64,000 nucleotides of DNA from Chitinophagales bacterium (GTDB lineage: Bacteria > Bacteroidota > Bacteroidia > Chitinophagales > Saprospiraceae). A program made the position numbers and the translations under genes. The stretch is from the NCBI GenBank assembly GCA_013298845.1, contig JAAFJN010000003.1, forward strand, positions 240,989 to 304,988, in the 5' to 3' direction. Below the pieces are notes generated by a model. It ran no database searches. It was not told the origin of the DNA and saw only the letters and a list, made by a program, of their open reading frames with translations. Shown here piece after piece: positions 1 to 8,424 of this stretch. The stretch's first letter is position 1. Each line of letters opens with the position of its first letter.

Positions 1-50
1 TGCCCGGCGAAGGCCAGCAGAAATGCGGCAAAGAGAGAAGCAATACGCAT
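1..50 (-). CDS. N-terminus of an exported protein (partial, runs off window)
   Basis: Only the first 16 codons are inside the window. Read on the minus strand from the ATG at 48-50 they give MRIASLFAAFLLAFAG, a basic start followed by a hydrophobic stretch, which is what a Sec signal peptide looks like. The protein is therefore probably exported to the periplasm or surface, but its function cannot be told. The 260 bases between it and the next gene hold no other gene; a short stretch around 105-121 resembles one outer arm of the repeat described at 7331-7418, but only over about 15 bases. Confidence 0.5.
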   Translation of the reverse strand, partial: MRIASLFAAFLLAFAG

Positions 51-310
51 GTTAATAATTTGATTAAGAGCCATTGTACACTTGTAAAGAGTTGGTAGTA
101 CTAATATACTTTGACTCCGATGATAGAATAAAGTAGTTATAAGTTGAAGAAAATCAAAGGATTGTAGTAGGGATTTCAGTATTTTCACAGGTAAAATTAG
201 CAATAACACGGTCAGCAAATTTTCGCTTTTGAAAATTTGAGCGTGCAAAAATAGCCCTTTTTTTATTTGTGCCAAATAAAAAAATAAAAAAATAATGAAA
301 AGGGGTACAA

Positions 311-1402
311 TTACTTCCGTTTCCGCTTTTTGTAACTATCCAATACAAAGGAGCCAAGACCCTCCAGAGAAGAGTAAAATGCCTTGCCTTTGTTGGCTGC
401 CGTGAATGCTTCCACAAATTGTACGAGGTAAGGGTCCTGCGCAATCATAAAGGTGGTAATAGGAACGTCCATTTTTTTACAACGCATGGCCAAACTCAGG
501 CAGCGGTTCACAATTTTACGGTCGAGACCAAAGGAGTTTTTGTAGTAGTTTTTACCAATTTTCAGGCAGGTAGGTTTGCCATCGGTAATCATAAATATTT
601 GTTTGTTCGGGTTCCGGCGGCGTTTCAAAATATCCAGCGCCAGTTCAAGCCCGGCTACCGTATTGGTGTGGTAGGGACCAACTTGCAGGTAGGGAACGTC
701 TTTCAACTCAATGGGCCAGGCGTCGTTGCCAAATACCAAAATATCGAGGGTATCTTTCGGGAAACGCGTTTGGATAAATTCCGCCAACGCCAACGCCACT
801 TTTTTGGCGGGGGTAATACGGTCTTCGCCGTACAAAATCATGGAGTGTGAAATATCAATCATCAGCACCGACGACATGGAACTTTGGAAAAAAGTTTCGT
901 GTACTTCCAAATCTTCCTGCGTGAGCCGGAACTCGTCAATGCCGTTGTTGATGTACGCGTTGCGGAGCGAGTCGGTAACGGCCATCTGTTCCAGCGGGTC
1001 GCCAAATTCGTAAGGTTTAATTTCGGAAGTGTGTTCGTCGCCGCGACCGGTAAAACCCGTTTTGTGGTGGCCGCTTTTGGCGCGTTTTAGGTCTCCAAAT
1101 ATATCATCGAGGCTTTTTTGTCGCAAACTGATTTCCATTTTGCGGGTCGGATTAAAACCGCCCTCCTCATCGCTTGGGTCTCGGTTGATATACCCTTTTT
1201 CCTGCAAATCGCGGATAAAGTCACCCATGCCGTACTCATCGTTCGTCAAATTATATTGGCGGTCCAGTTCATTGAGCCACGCCAACGCTTCCGAAACATT
1301 GCCGGAGGTGTACAACATTATTTCCTGGAATAGTTTGAACAGGCGGTCAAATGGACTGCCGTCTTCGCCGGGCGTGTATTCGCTAAATCTGAATCCTAAC
1401 AT
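311..1402 (-). CDS. VWA-domain protein (CoxE/YehP-like)
   Basis: A 363-residue cytoplasmic-looking protein with no signal peptide. The C-terminal half is a von Willebrand factor A domain: the MIDAS motif DISHS lies near residues 183-187, followed by the conserved FGNDAW and ITDGKPT segments that complete the metal site. The N-terminal half (FRFSEYTPGED start) is of the kind found in VWA proteins that partner MoxR-type AAA ATPases. The frame is open to a GTG at 1417, but ATG at 1400-1402 gives the typical start. It begins about 43 bases after the GH3-family gene and is probably cotranscribed with it. It ends in a lysine/arginine-rich tail. Which ATPase it works with is not shown; two MoxR genes occur elsewhere in the window but not beside it. 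Confidence 0.8.
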   Translation of the reverse strand: MLGFRFSEYTPGEDGSPFDRLFKLFQEIMLYTSGNVSEALAWLNELDRQYNLTNDEYGMGDFIRDLQEKGYINRDPSDEEGGFNPTRKMEISLRQKSLDDIFGDLKRAKSGHHKTGFTGRGDEHTSEIKPYEFGDPLEQMAVTDSLRNAYINNGIDEFRLTQEDLEVHETFFQSSMSSVLMIDISHSMILYGEDRITPAKKVALALAEFIQTRFPKDTLDILVFGNDAWPIELKDVPYLQVGPYHTNTVAGLELALDILKRRRNPNKQIFMITDGKPTCLKIGKNYYKNSFGLDRKIVNRCLSLAMRCKKMDVPITTFMIAQDPYLVQFVEAFTAANKGKAFYSSLEGLGSFVLDSYKKRKRK

Positions 1403-1444
1403 GAAAGTCCTAAACACGAAATGCGCCCATATTGTTTGGAAAAA

Positions 1445-2968
1445 CTACCGGAGGATGGCCAAAACACTTTCAATGTATTCGCGGTGGTTGGCCAGTCGGG
1501 GTACCTTATTTTGGTTGCCAAATTTGCCGCGTTCTTTCATCCAGCGCATAAATGTATCGGGGGGTAAAACCCGCAGTTTCAGCGGGGCCAATGCCATGTC
1601 TTTGTATCGTTTAGCCTCGTAGTCGGAATTGATTTTTTGCAGGTTGTAATCCAGCAGCAGGGCAAATTCTTCGGCGTTGACCGGTGGTTTTTGAAATTCA
1701 ATTAACCACTCGTGGCCGCCACGGCTATCTTTTGATTGGCCAAAAAACACCGGTCCGGCCGTGTATTCGGCCACCACCGCACCCGTGGCTTCGCAGGTCA
1801 GCGACAACGCTTTTTCGGTGTCGCCCACCATCACTTCTTCCCCGAAAGTATTGATAAACTGTTTGGTTCGGCCCGAAATGCGGAAGCAGTGCGGATAATG
1901 GCGGGTAAATACCACCGTGTCGCCGGGTTGATAACGCCACAGGCCGTTGTTGGCCGAAATGAGTACGGCGTAATTTTTGCCAATTTCCACGTCGGCGAGC
2001 AACACCGTTTTGGGATGGTCTTTCTCCCATTCTTCCATCGGGATAAATTCGTAAAACACCCCGTTGTCGGCCAGCAGCAGCATATCTTCTTTGCCAAAAT
2101 CGCATTGGGCACCAAAGAACCCTTCCGAGGCATTGTATATTTCCTGATAAATAAAATCGTCGCTGGGAATAAACTCTTTAAAGGTTTGCCGGTACGGCCC
2201 AAAACCCACGCCCCCGTGCATATACGCCTGCAAATGTGGCCATACTTCGAGCATATTCTGTTTGCCGGTTTTTTCCAAAATCATTCGGAATAGCACAATA
2301 ATCCAGGTGGGGACCCCGCCAAACATCACAATATCGTCCTGTTCGCTGCACGTTTCGGCTACGCGCCGGATTTTATCTTCAAAATTCGGCAACAGCGCGG
2401 TTTCAAAATCGGGGGTGTAAAACCAACGGGCAATAAAAGGCATGTGTTGGGTGAGTACCGCGCTCACATCGCCGTAATACGTGTGCGGATGTTCCGAAAA
2501 AGCCGAAAAACTACCGGGCATCAGCAGGTTTTTTCGGCGGAATATTTGTAAATCTTTGCGGTAATCGTGCATGAGGGCCAGCGCATCCCAACTGCCGGCC
2601 AGGTGGCACTCCTCCAGATTAGCGGGGGTAACCGGGATGAATTTACTTTTATCGCTGGTGGTACCGCTGCTTTTGCTGTACCATTGGATTTGGCCCGGCC
2701 ACAAAATATCGCGTTCGCCGTGCATCATCCGATTGATGCTGTCTTTGAGGCTGTCGTAATCGTGCACTGGCACGCGTGCGGCGTATTGATCGGGGGTCGT
2801 TATTTCCGAAAACCCGTACTTTTTACCAAATTCGGTGTTTTGTGCAGTTGAAAGCAGGTTATGAAACCATCGCTCCTGCGCCACACCGGGCTGAAGCATG
2901 TACTCCTCTACCCGTTGAAGGTGATAGCGGAGGGTGATTTTCATAATTTCATTCACTAACCATTTCAT
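1445..2968 (-). CDS. GH3 auxin-responsive-promoter family protein (acyl-adenylate ligase-like)
   Basis: A 507-residue protein of the GH3 family, relatives of the plant enzymes that adenylate a carboxylic acid and conjugate it to an amino acid. Family signatures seen are YSKSSGTTSDKSKFIP near residue 100 (the phosphate-binding loop of the ANL superfamily), YNASEGFFG near residue 285 and YQPGDTVVFT near residue 355. Length and order of motifs fit a complete enzyme. No signal peptide. GH3 homologues are frequent in Bacteroidota, where the substrate is unknown; auxin chemistry should not be assumed. The gene is divergent from mfd and shares a 40-100 bp promoter region with it; a near-consensus -7 box TACCTTCG lies just upstream on the minus strand. 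Confidence 0.88.
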   Translation of the reverse strand: MKWLVNEIMKITLRYHLQRVEEYMLQPGVAQERWFHNLLSTAQNTEFGKKYGFSEITTPDQYAARVPVHDYDSLKDSINRMMHGERDILWPGQIQWYSKSSGTTSDKSKFIPVTPANLEECHLAGSWDALALMHDYRKDLQIFRRKNLLMPGSFSAFSEHPHTYYGDVSAVLTQHMPFIARWFYTPDFETALLPNFEDKIRRVAETCSEQDDIVMFGGVPTWIIVLFRMILEKTGKQNMLEVWPHLQAYMHGGVGFGPYRQTFKEFIPSDDFIYQEIYNASEGFFGAQCDFGKEDMLLLADNGVFYEFIPMEEWEKDHPKTVLLADVEIGKNYAVLISANNGLWRYQPGDTVVFTRHYPHCFRISGRTKQFINTFGEEVMVGDTEKALSLTCEATGAVVAEYTAGPVFFGQSKDSRGGHEWLIEFQKPPVNAEEFALLLDYNLQKINSDYEAKRYKDMALAPLKLRVLPPDTFMRWMKERGKFGNQNKVPRLANHREYIESVLAILR

Positions 2969-3026
2969 ACCCGGACATTATTGAATCAGGGCGCGAAGGT
3001 AAAAAGAATTTGGATTCATCGTTTAA

Positions 3027-3060
3027 TTTGAGCGGTTTTACAAAGGCCGTTGTATTTTTG
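3027..3060 (+). promoter_or_regulatory. Bacteroidota-type promoter of the truncated mfd
   Basis: TTTG at 3027-3030, a 22-base spacer, then TATTTTTG at 3053-3060, a full match to the Bacteroidota -33/-7 pattern TTTG...TAnnTTTG. The rmuC promoter at 18536-18569 has exactly the same spacing. Transcription would start around 3065-3070, which is after the first ATG of the open frame (3010), so that ATG cannot be the start on this transcript. Confidence 0.65.
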
Positions 3061-3141
3061 CGCCTTATTGCGTTTGGCCAACGGCAAATTTTTTACCACC
3101 GCGCAAGGCTTATTTCTCACAACAATACCCTCATATCCCCA

Positions 3142-5559
3142 GTGCTCATTCCGTTAACGCCGCCCGTTGTTTTTCAAGCCCGGCCCCAGCCTTCGTTCAA
3201 TAAAAATTTTGAACTCCTTATTGCCCAACTCCGCCAGTGGAAAGCGGAAGGGTACGAAATTTTTATTTGCTCCGATAATACCAAACAACTGGACCGCCTC
3301 AACGCGATTTTGACCGACCTGAAGGCAAAAGTGGAGTGGGTGCCCATTGAATCGGCGATTTCGGAGGGGTTTGTGGACGAGCAACTCAAAATGGTGGTAC
3401 TCACCGATCACCAAATTTTTCAACGTTTTCACCAGTTTAAACTGCGCACCGGTTACACCCGCGAACAGGCGCTCAACGTGCGTTTGCTCCGTGACCTGCA
3501 ACCGGGCGATTTTGTGACGCACATTGACCACGGGGTGGGTAAATTTTCAGGTTTGCAAAAAATTGAAGTGGGCGGCCAATTACAAGAAGCCGTTCGCCTC
3601 ATTTATAAAAACAACGATATGCTTTTTGTGGGCATTCACTCGTTACATAAAATCAGTAAATACGTTGGCAAAGAAGGTACCGAACCGCAACTCAACAAAC
3701 TTGGCTCCGATGCCTGGCAACAAACCAAAGCCCGCACCAAGAAAAAAATTAAGGATATTGCGGTTGAACTGATTAAATTATACGCCAAACGCCGCGCCAC
3801 GCCGGGACATGCCTTTCCGCCCGACGGCTATTTGCAAAATGAATTGGAGGCTTCTTTTATTTACGAAGATACGCCCGATCAGGTGAAATCTACGGCCGAC
3901 GTAAAGGCCGATATGGAAAAAGATTACCCGATGGATCGCCTCATTTGTGGCGACGTGGGTTTTGGTAAAACTGAAATTGCGGTTCGTGCCGCCTTTAAAG
4001 CCGCCACCGACGGCAAACAGACTGCCATACTGGTACCTACCACTATTTTGGCCCTGCAACACTACCGCACTTTTAGCGAACGCCTCGCCGATTTGCCGGT
4101 CACCGTTGATTTTGTTAACCGTTTTCGCACGGCGAAGGAGAAAAAAGAAATTATGGCCAATTTGGCGGCGGGCAAAATTGACATCGTCATCGGGACGCAT
4201 GCGCTGCTGGGAAAAGACACTAAATTTAAGGATTTGGGCCTTTTGGTGATTGACGAAGAGCAAAAATTTGGCGTTGCCGCTAAAGAAAAACTGCGCTCCT
4301 TGCAGGTCAATGTGGATACTTTGACGCTTACCGCCACACCCATTCCGCGCACCCTGCAATTTTCGCTCATGGCCGCCCGCGACATGAGTATTTTGCGCAC
4401 ACCGCCGCCCAACCGGCAGCCCATTCACACCGAAATTCGGGTGTTTAACGAGGATTTAATCAAAGATGCCCTTTATTACGAAATCCACCGGGGCGGGCAG
4501 GTCTTTTTTGTCCACAACAGCATCAAGGAGTTGCCCAAAATGGTTGATATTTTACGGCGCCTTTGCCCCGATGTGGAAATTCATCTTGCGCACGGACAAA
4601 TGCCGCCCGAAACCCTCGAACAGGTATTGATTGATTTTATCGAACGCCGCAGCGACGTGTTAGTGTGTACCAATATCATCGAAACGGGCCTGGATATTCC
4701 CAATGCCAACACCATCATCATTAACCGTGCCGATATGTTTGGTTTGTCGGACCTGCACCAGTTGCGCGGTCGGGTAGGGCGTTCCAATACCAAGGCATTT
4801 TGCTATTTGTTTGCGCCGCCGTTTTCGGTACTTACCCCCGAAGCGCGCAAACGCCTCAAAACCATCGAAGATTTTAGTGAATTGGGCGACGGTTTTCAGG
4901 TGGCTATGCGCGATATGGACATCCGGGGAGCGGGTAATTTGTTGGGCGGTGAACAAAGTGGTTTTATCGCCGATATTGGTTACGAAACCTACCAAAAAAT
5001 TCTTGATGAGGCTATTTTGGAACTAAAAGAAACCGATTTTAAGGATTTATTCAAAGACGAATTGGCGAAAAAAAGCGATTTTGTGCGCGATGTCATCATC
5101 GAAACCGACGTGGAAATGCGGATTCCCGACGAATACGTGACCAATACGCAGGAGCGTTTGGCGTTGTACACGCAGTTAAATGACATTAAAGATGAAGAAG
5201 GCATCGAGCGGTTCCGAACCATGTTGGTGGACCGCTTCGGGCGGTTGCCGGTGCCGGTAAATACCTTGTTTGAGGCGTTGCGGATGCAGTGGATGTGCAA
5301 AAAAATCGGGTTCGAGCGGTTGGTGCTCAAAGGTGGTAAACTGCGTTGTTATTTTTTGTCAAAACCCCAGTCGCCCTATTATCAAACCGAAGAATTTGGT
5401 CGAATTATCAGTTTTATTCAAAAATACGGCCGAAAAATGAATATTTCGGTCAAACAAACCACCAAGGAATTTATTTTCGTGCAAGATGATGTACGGGGGA
5501 TGAAACAAACCAAAAGCACGTTGGAGCAATTGATGCTGGCAGTAGAAGGAAAAGTGTAA
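3142..5559 (+). CDS. mfd: Transcription-repair coupling factor Mfd lacking the N-terminal UvrB-like module
   Basis: Mfd is a DNA translocase that removes stalled RNA polymerase and recruits UvrA. The sequence begins exactly at domain 3 (PQPSFNKNFELL) and then has the RNA-polymerase-interacting domain (GDFVTHIDHGVGKFSG, 3508), Walker A GDVGFGKTE (near 3950), DEEQ box (4252), TATPIPRT (near 4330), the helicase C-lobe with QLRGRVGR, and the C-terminal D7. What is missing is D1a-D2-D1b, roughly the first 330-340 residues that bind UvrA; the family is usually 1,100-1,150 residues. The frame is open from 3010 (849 codons), but the promoter at 3027-3060 lies inside that extension. The GTG at 3142 is my best start and is uncertain; no in-frame ATG occurs until about 3390. 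The divergent GH3 gene 40 bp away leaves no room for the missing part. Confidence 0.85.
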   Translation: MLIPLTPPVVFQARPQPSFNKNFELLIAQLRQWKAEGYEIFICSDNTKQLDRLNAILTDLKAKVEWVPIESAISEGFVDEQLKMVVLTDHQIFQRFHQFKLRTGYTREQALNVRLLRDLQPGDFVTHIDHGVGKFSGLQKIEVGGQLQEAVRLIYKNNDMLFVGIHSLHKISKYVGKEGTEPQLNKLGSDAWQQTKARTKKKIKDIAVELIKLYAKRRATPGHAFPPDGYLQNELEASFIYEDTPDQVKSTADVKADMEKDYPMDRLICGDVGFGKTEIAVRAAFKAATDGKQTAILVPTTILALQHYRTFSERLADLPVTVDFVNRFRTAKEKKEIMANLAAGKIDIVIGTHALLGKDTKFKDLGLLVIDEEQKFGVAAKEKLRSLQVNVDTLTLTATPIPRTLQFSLMAARDMSILRTPPPNRQPIHTEIRVFNEDLIKDALYYEIHRGGQVFFVHNSIKELPKMVDILRRLCPDVEIHLAHGQMPPETLEQVLIDFIERRSDVLVCTNIIETGLDIPNANTIIINRADMFGLSDLHQLRGRVGRSNTKAFCYLFAPPFSVLTPEARKRLKTIEDFSELGDGFQVAMRDMDIRGAGNLLGGEQSGFIADIGYETYQKILDEAILELKETDFKDLFKDELAKKSDFVRDVIIETDVEMRIPDEYVTNTQERLALYTQLNDIKDEEGIERFRTMLVDRFGRLPVPVNTLFEALRMQWMCKKIGFERLVLKGGKLRCYFLSKPQSPYYQTEEFGRIISFIQKYGRKMNISVKQTTKEFIFVQDDVRGMKQTKSTLEQLMLAVEGKV

Positions 5560-5564
5560 TATTG

Positions 5565-6131
5565 CTACCGTTTAAGTACCTCATTGGGGCATTTATCGCA
5601 CCGCGTTACCGTAGAAGCGTTGTAATCGAAGAGCCAACAATTGTTATACAGGTCCAAATACCATATTTTGGCGTGAATGCCCTTTTCTTTGTCGTTATAA
5701 TATTGCCAAAATTGCCTGGCCTGACCCGGCTTCAGGTGATCCAATACAAACAAGGTGTACTTGTTGGAATTTGCGCGAATAACCCAGCCCGGCAACAAGT
5801 CACTTTTAGTAAACCAGATACCCGTGGGACTATTGAATTCGTATTTTCCAATTTTGAGAAAATCAGCGACAGGTTCCCAAAAACTGGTATACGTTGAGTC
5901 GCCCAGCCGCACTTCCACGCCACTAATAAACGCTGGTCCGAGGCCATCGTTACTGAGGTAGAGTTCGATGCGCTCTTCGCTGGAGTTATAAGCGGCGGTC
6001 ATGTACGGAAACGCCGATGCCTGCTGTTCCTCGGATGCTATTTTGAGTTGGCGCGAGGACACGTACAAAGCGCAACAACTGGTGATAACAGCCGTTATGG
6101 AAAGGAGTGATTTCCAATCTAGTTTTATCAT
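5565..6131 (-). CDS. Membrane-anchored hypothetical protein
   Basis: A 188-residue protein. Residues 5-25 or so (SLLSITAVITSCCALYVSS) form one hydrophobic segment near the N-terminus, which is probably a membrane anchor, followed by a soluble domain with several aromatic residues and a CDKC pair near the C-terminus. The frame continues to a TTG at 6140, but ATG at 6129-6131 is a better start, 11 bases after the stop of the upstream barrel gene, so the two are likely cotranscribed. It ends five bases from the stop of the convergent mfd gene, with no obvious terminator between them. I do not recognise the family. Confidence 0.7.
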   Translation of the reverse strand: MIKLDWKSLLSITAVITSCCALYVSSRQLKIASEEQQASAFPYMTAAYNSSEERIELYLSNDGLGPAFISGVEVRLGDSTYTSFWEPVADFLKIGKYEFNSPTGIWFTKSDLLPGWVIRANSNKYTLFVLDHLKPGQARQFWQYYNDKEKGIHAKIWYLDLYNNCWLFDYNASTVTRCDKCPNEVLKR

Positions 6132-6142
6132 TATGCTCAAAT

Positions 6143-7279
6143 CTACATTTTTACCAAATCCATCGAATAGTACGCCGAAATGCTGCGCAGCAGCACGCGT
6201 TCATTACAAAGCAAAGGGTTATCGCAGCGGCGGCGGTACAAGCCATCAAGATCCGTGATACCCATGTTAAATCGCACACCGATTTTGCCGTTCAAGTCCT
6301 TTTTTCCCAAGTTCATTTTGTACTGCACACCGCCCAGTAAACCAAAATCATTGCGTTTCAGGTCGGTGTTGGAGTTGAAAAGTTTGTTGCGGCTGGGTGG
6401 GGTAGCGGTACCGTTGAATCGGTTAGAAATCAAACGGCCGTAATATGGACCAACAAGCATCGAGAAACGTCCGTCGCGTTTGAAGGTAAACTCAGGAAAA
6501 ACGGATGCATTGAACCACACTGTTCGGTACGAGCCGTCGCGTCTGTACAACAGCGTATCGTCATAAAATTGCGACGTCACCGAAGAATATTTGCCCGTTA
6601 AACCAATTTCAACGTTCATGGATAAAAAACCGCCCCGGCCTTTAAACGCCGTTCCAATCCCAATTTCCCAACCCGGGCGTGCGCCAAAATCGGGGCCTTC
6701 CAAATCGCCGGTTTTTCCAAATTCCCGTTCTTTGATCAAAGAAGCCGCGTTTATACCCGCCCGCACCCGAAATTCGGTGGTGCTGGCGCTAAATTCCCGC
6801 TCAAAAACAAACTCACGGGTAACGGTACGGTTGTTTTTTTTGCCCTCGGTGGTTACCTGCAATTCGCGATTACCCAGCAATATGTACCGGATAGTTTGCG
6901 GGTCATCGTGAAGCGGATTGGAAAACACAAATTCGTCGCGCCAGGCTTCAATCAATTTATAATCAACGGGTTTGTTGGCGTTTTGTCCACGCACAGTGGC
7001 CGAATACACAATATTTGTATCGCGGAGGGTTAGTTTGAGGGTTTCCAACAATACGGAGTCGCCATCTTCCGGTTTAATCCGTACCGAGCGACCAGTCATG
7101 GTACTATCGTCTACTACTGTCCATATTTCAAGGCGATCACCCCGGTCCGTTGGCATAAACCAAACGCCTTTTATCGTTTTGAGGTCGTTAAATGCCCGTT
7201 CCGGGTTAAATTCTTGGGCCTTCATAACAAGAGGCGAGCATATGGCGCAAATCAGTGCGAGAATCCAGGTGTATTTCAT
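6143..7279 (-). CDS. Exported protein: DUF6265-like domain fused to an outer-membrane barrel
   Basis: A 378-residue exported protein. The start chosen, ATG at 7277-7279, gives a clear signal peptide (MKYTWILALICAICSPL, cleaved after MKAQ); the open frame to 7393 runs through the interspersed repeat and is not credible as coding. Residues about 25-160 resemble DUF6265 (IKGVWFMPTDRGD, then a WTVVDDSTMTGRS segment and FSNPLHDDPQTIRY). From about residue 170 the sequence alternates polar and hydrophobic residues with glycine/aromatic turns (VRAGINAASL, GWEIGIGTAF, LVGPYYGRL, LLGGVQYKMNLG), as in a PorT-like outer-membrane barrel. The function is unknown; a surface sensor or binding protein would fit. 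Likely cotranscribed with the small membrane protein downstream. Confidence 0.72.
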   Translation of the reverse strand: MKYTWILALICAICSPLVMKAQEFNPERAFNDLKTIKGVWFMPTDRGDRLEIWTVVDDSTMTGRSVRIKPEDGDSVLLETLKLTLRDTNIVYSATVRGQNANKPVDYKLIEAWRDEFVFSNPLHDDPQTIRYILLGNRELQVTTEGKKNNRTVTREFVFEREFSASTTEFRVRAGINAASLIKEREFGKTGDLEGPDFGARPGWEIGIGTAFKGRGGFLSMNVEIGLTGKYSSVTSQFYDDTLLYRRDGSYRTVWFNASVFPEFTFKRDGRFSMLVGPYYGRLISNRFNGTATPPSRNKLFNSNTDLKRNDFGLLGGVQYKMNLGKKDLNGKIGVRFNMGITDLDGLYRRRCDNPLLCNERVLLRSISAYYSMDLVKM

Positions 7280-7330
7280 AATCTTATTTTGATGCAAAAA
7301 AAGGGAAAAAGGCTGTACCGGTGGTAATAT

Positions 7331-7418
7331 TATACGGAGCGTCGCTTGGTTTTGTGCATAAAAGCCTTGAGGTGTACCTATAATGTGATGCACAAAACCT
7401 ACGTAGTCGAAGTATAAT
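7331..7418. repeat. Interspersed inverted-repeat element, copy 1 (centre flipped)
   Basis: An 88-bp element bounded by TTATAC and GTATAA, with an inner inverted repeat GGTTTTGTGCA / TGCACAAAACC around a 30-bp centre. Left arm contains GAGCGTCGCTT, right arm contains GTCGAAGTATA. Two more copies lie at 47617-47700 and 50904-50991. In this copy the centre is in the opposite orientation relative to the arms. It abuts the stop codon of the small ORF at 7421 and lies in the untranslated region between two minus-strand genes. Confidence 0.8.
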
Positions 7419-7420
7419 TG

Positions 7421-7714
7421 CTACCATTCCCAGCCATCCGGAATGCCTTCGTCGCCTACCGTTGTATTTTTTTTAATGGCCCAGCGCTGTTTTTGGCGTT
7501 CCAGGACCAATTTGGCCAAAGCCACCGCCGCTGATACATCGGTACCGGGGTGCAGGGCGTGGTGAATGGCTTTTTCCTCCACGTCCATGCGGTAGAGCAG
7601 ACTCATCAGTAAATCCGGCTCTTGTTCCAATAGGGTTTCTACGCGTTGAGTGAGCAGCGCCAGTAGTTCGTCGTCCGACAACGCGGGGCCGCTCAGGTCA
7701 AGATCAAGGTTCAT
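7421..7714 (-). CDS. Small conserved-looking protein coupled to the RsmI-type methyltransferase
   Basis: A 97-residue acidic protein without signal peptide or membrane segment; probably all helical (DDELLALLTQRVETLLEQ, VSAAVALAKLVLERQKQRW) with an aspartate/glutamate-rich C-terminus ending DGWEW. Start is the ATG at 7712-7714, which overlaps the TGA of the upstream methyltransferase by four bases (ATGA), a classic sign of translational coupling. The longer frame to 7786 overlaps the methyltransferase and is rejected. I do not recognise the family. Its job is probably tied to its operon partner, but nothing in the sequence says how. Confidence 0.72.
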   Translation of the reverse strand: MNLDLDLSGPALSDDELLALLTQRVETLLEQEPDLLMSLLYRMDVEEKAIHHALHPGTDVSAAVALAKLVLERQKQRWAIKKNTTVGDEGIPDGWEW

Positions 7715-8424
7715 CGGCCAGATTTTTTGTAAATGAGAAAAACAGCGGGGGCTTTTTCCTGAATGGAGACAGGATTGGCCTTCCACTGGGCAATAGTAAG
7801 GGACCGAATCATTTCATTGGCCCCGGTAATATCCTGCGCAATGCAAAATTTCGTGCCGGGTTGCAGGGCATCGAGCGCTACTTCCAGTACCATTTTGCTG
7901 CGATAAGGTGTTTCAATAAAAATTTGAGTTTGATCCAGGCGTTCAGCGGCTTGTTCCAGTCGGCGCAAATCGCGCAGAAGTTCGGGTCGTTTAGGCGATA
8001 AATAACCGTGAAAAACAAACTGCTGACCATTCATACCGGCGGCCATCAGGGCGAGCAGGATGGAAGAGGGGCCGGTAAGGGGCTGCACCCGCATCCCCAA
8101 CTGGTGCGCCTGTTCCACCACCAATGCGCCGGGATCGGCTACACCGGGGCAACCGGCTTCGGAGAGCAGGCCTACATCTTTCCCCGAACGAAAAGCCGAT
8201 TGTAGCGCACGAGACGCTACAATCGGATCTTTATCATCAATTTCAGTGACTTCTACTTCGGGCAGTGGCCGTTTAATACCGGCTGCTTTCAGGAAATGCC
8301 GCGCTGTTTTGGCCCGTTCCACGATAAATGTATCGAGGTGTTGCGCAATTTCGATGGTGCGCGCGGGCAAGGTGTGGAGGGCATCATCAGCAACCGGAAC
8401 GGGTATCAGGTACAATACGGGCAT
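7711..8424 (-). CDS. rsmI: RsmI-family SAM-dependent methyltransferase (tetrapyrrole methylase fold)
   Basis: A 237-residue methyltransferase resembling RsmI, which 2'-O-methylates C1402 of 16S rRNA. Seen: LYLIPVPVADDAL at the N-terminus, LLSEAGCPGVADPGA near residue 90 (the SAM-binding loop), LTGPSSILLALMAAGMNGQQF near residue 117, and FIETPYRS near residue 165. It lacks the C-terminal extension of E. coli RsmI (286 residues), as Bacteroidota paralogues often do, so the exact target is less certain than the fold. ATG at 8422-8424 overlaps the stop of citrate synthase by one base (TAATG). The frame extends upstream into citrate synthase but that part is not real coding. Confidence 0.85.
   Translation of the reverse strand: MPVLYLIPVPVADDALHTLPARTIEIAQHLDTFIVERAKTARHFLKAAGIKRPLPEVEVTEIDDKDPIVASRALQSAFRSGKDVGLLSEAGCPGVADPGALVVEQAHQLGMRVQPLTGPSSILLALMAAGMNGQQFVFHGYLSPKRPELLRDLRRLEQAAERLDQTQIFIETPYRSKMVLEVALDALQPGTKFCIAQDITGANEMIRSLTIAQWKANPVSIQEKAPAVFLIYKKSGR

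Noticed and set aside
105-121. Possible fourth, decayed copy of the interspersed element (TATACTTTGACTCCG)
   Set aside because: Only about 15 bases of one arm match; no inner inverted repeat or centre is found next to it.
3010-3141. Start of Mfd at the first ATG of the open frame (3010)
   Set aside because: The frame extension has no similarity to the family and contains the -33/-7 promoter, so a transcript starting there would not include that ATG.
6143-7393. Longer version of the DUF6265/barrel protein starting inside the repeat element
   Set aside because: The extra N-terminal residues are a translation of the interspersed repeat and a similar peptide appears from copy 2 at 47639; the internal ATG at 7279 gives a proper signal peptide.
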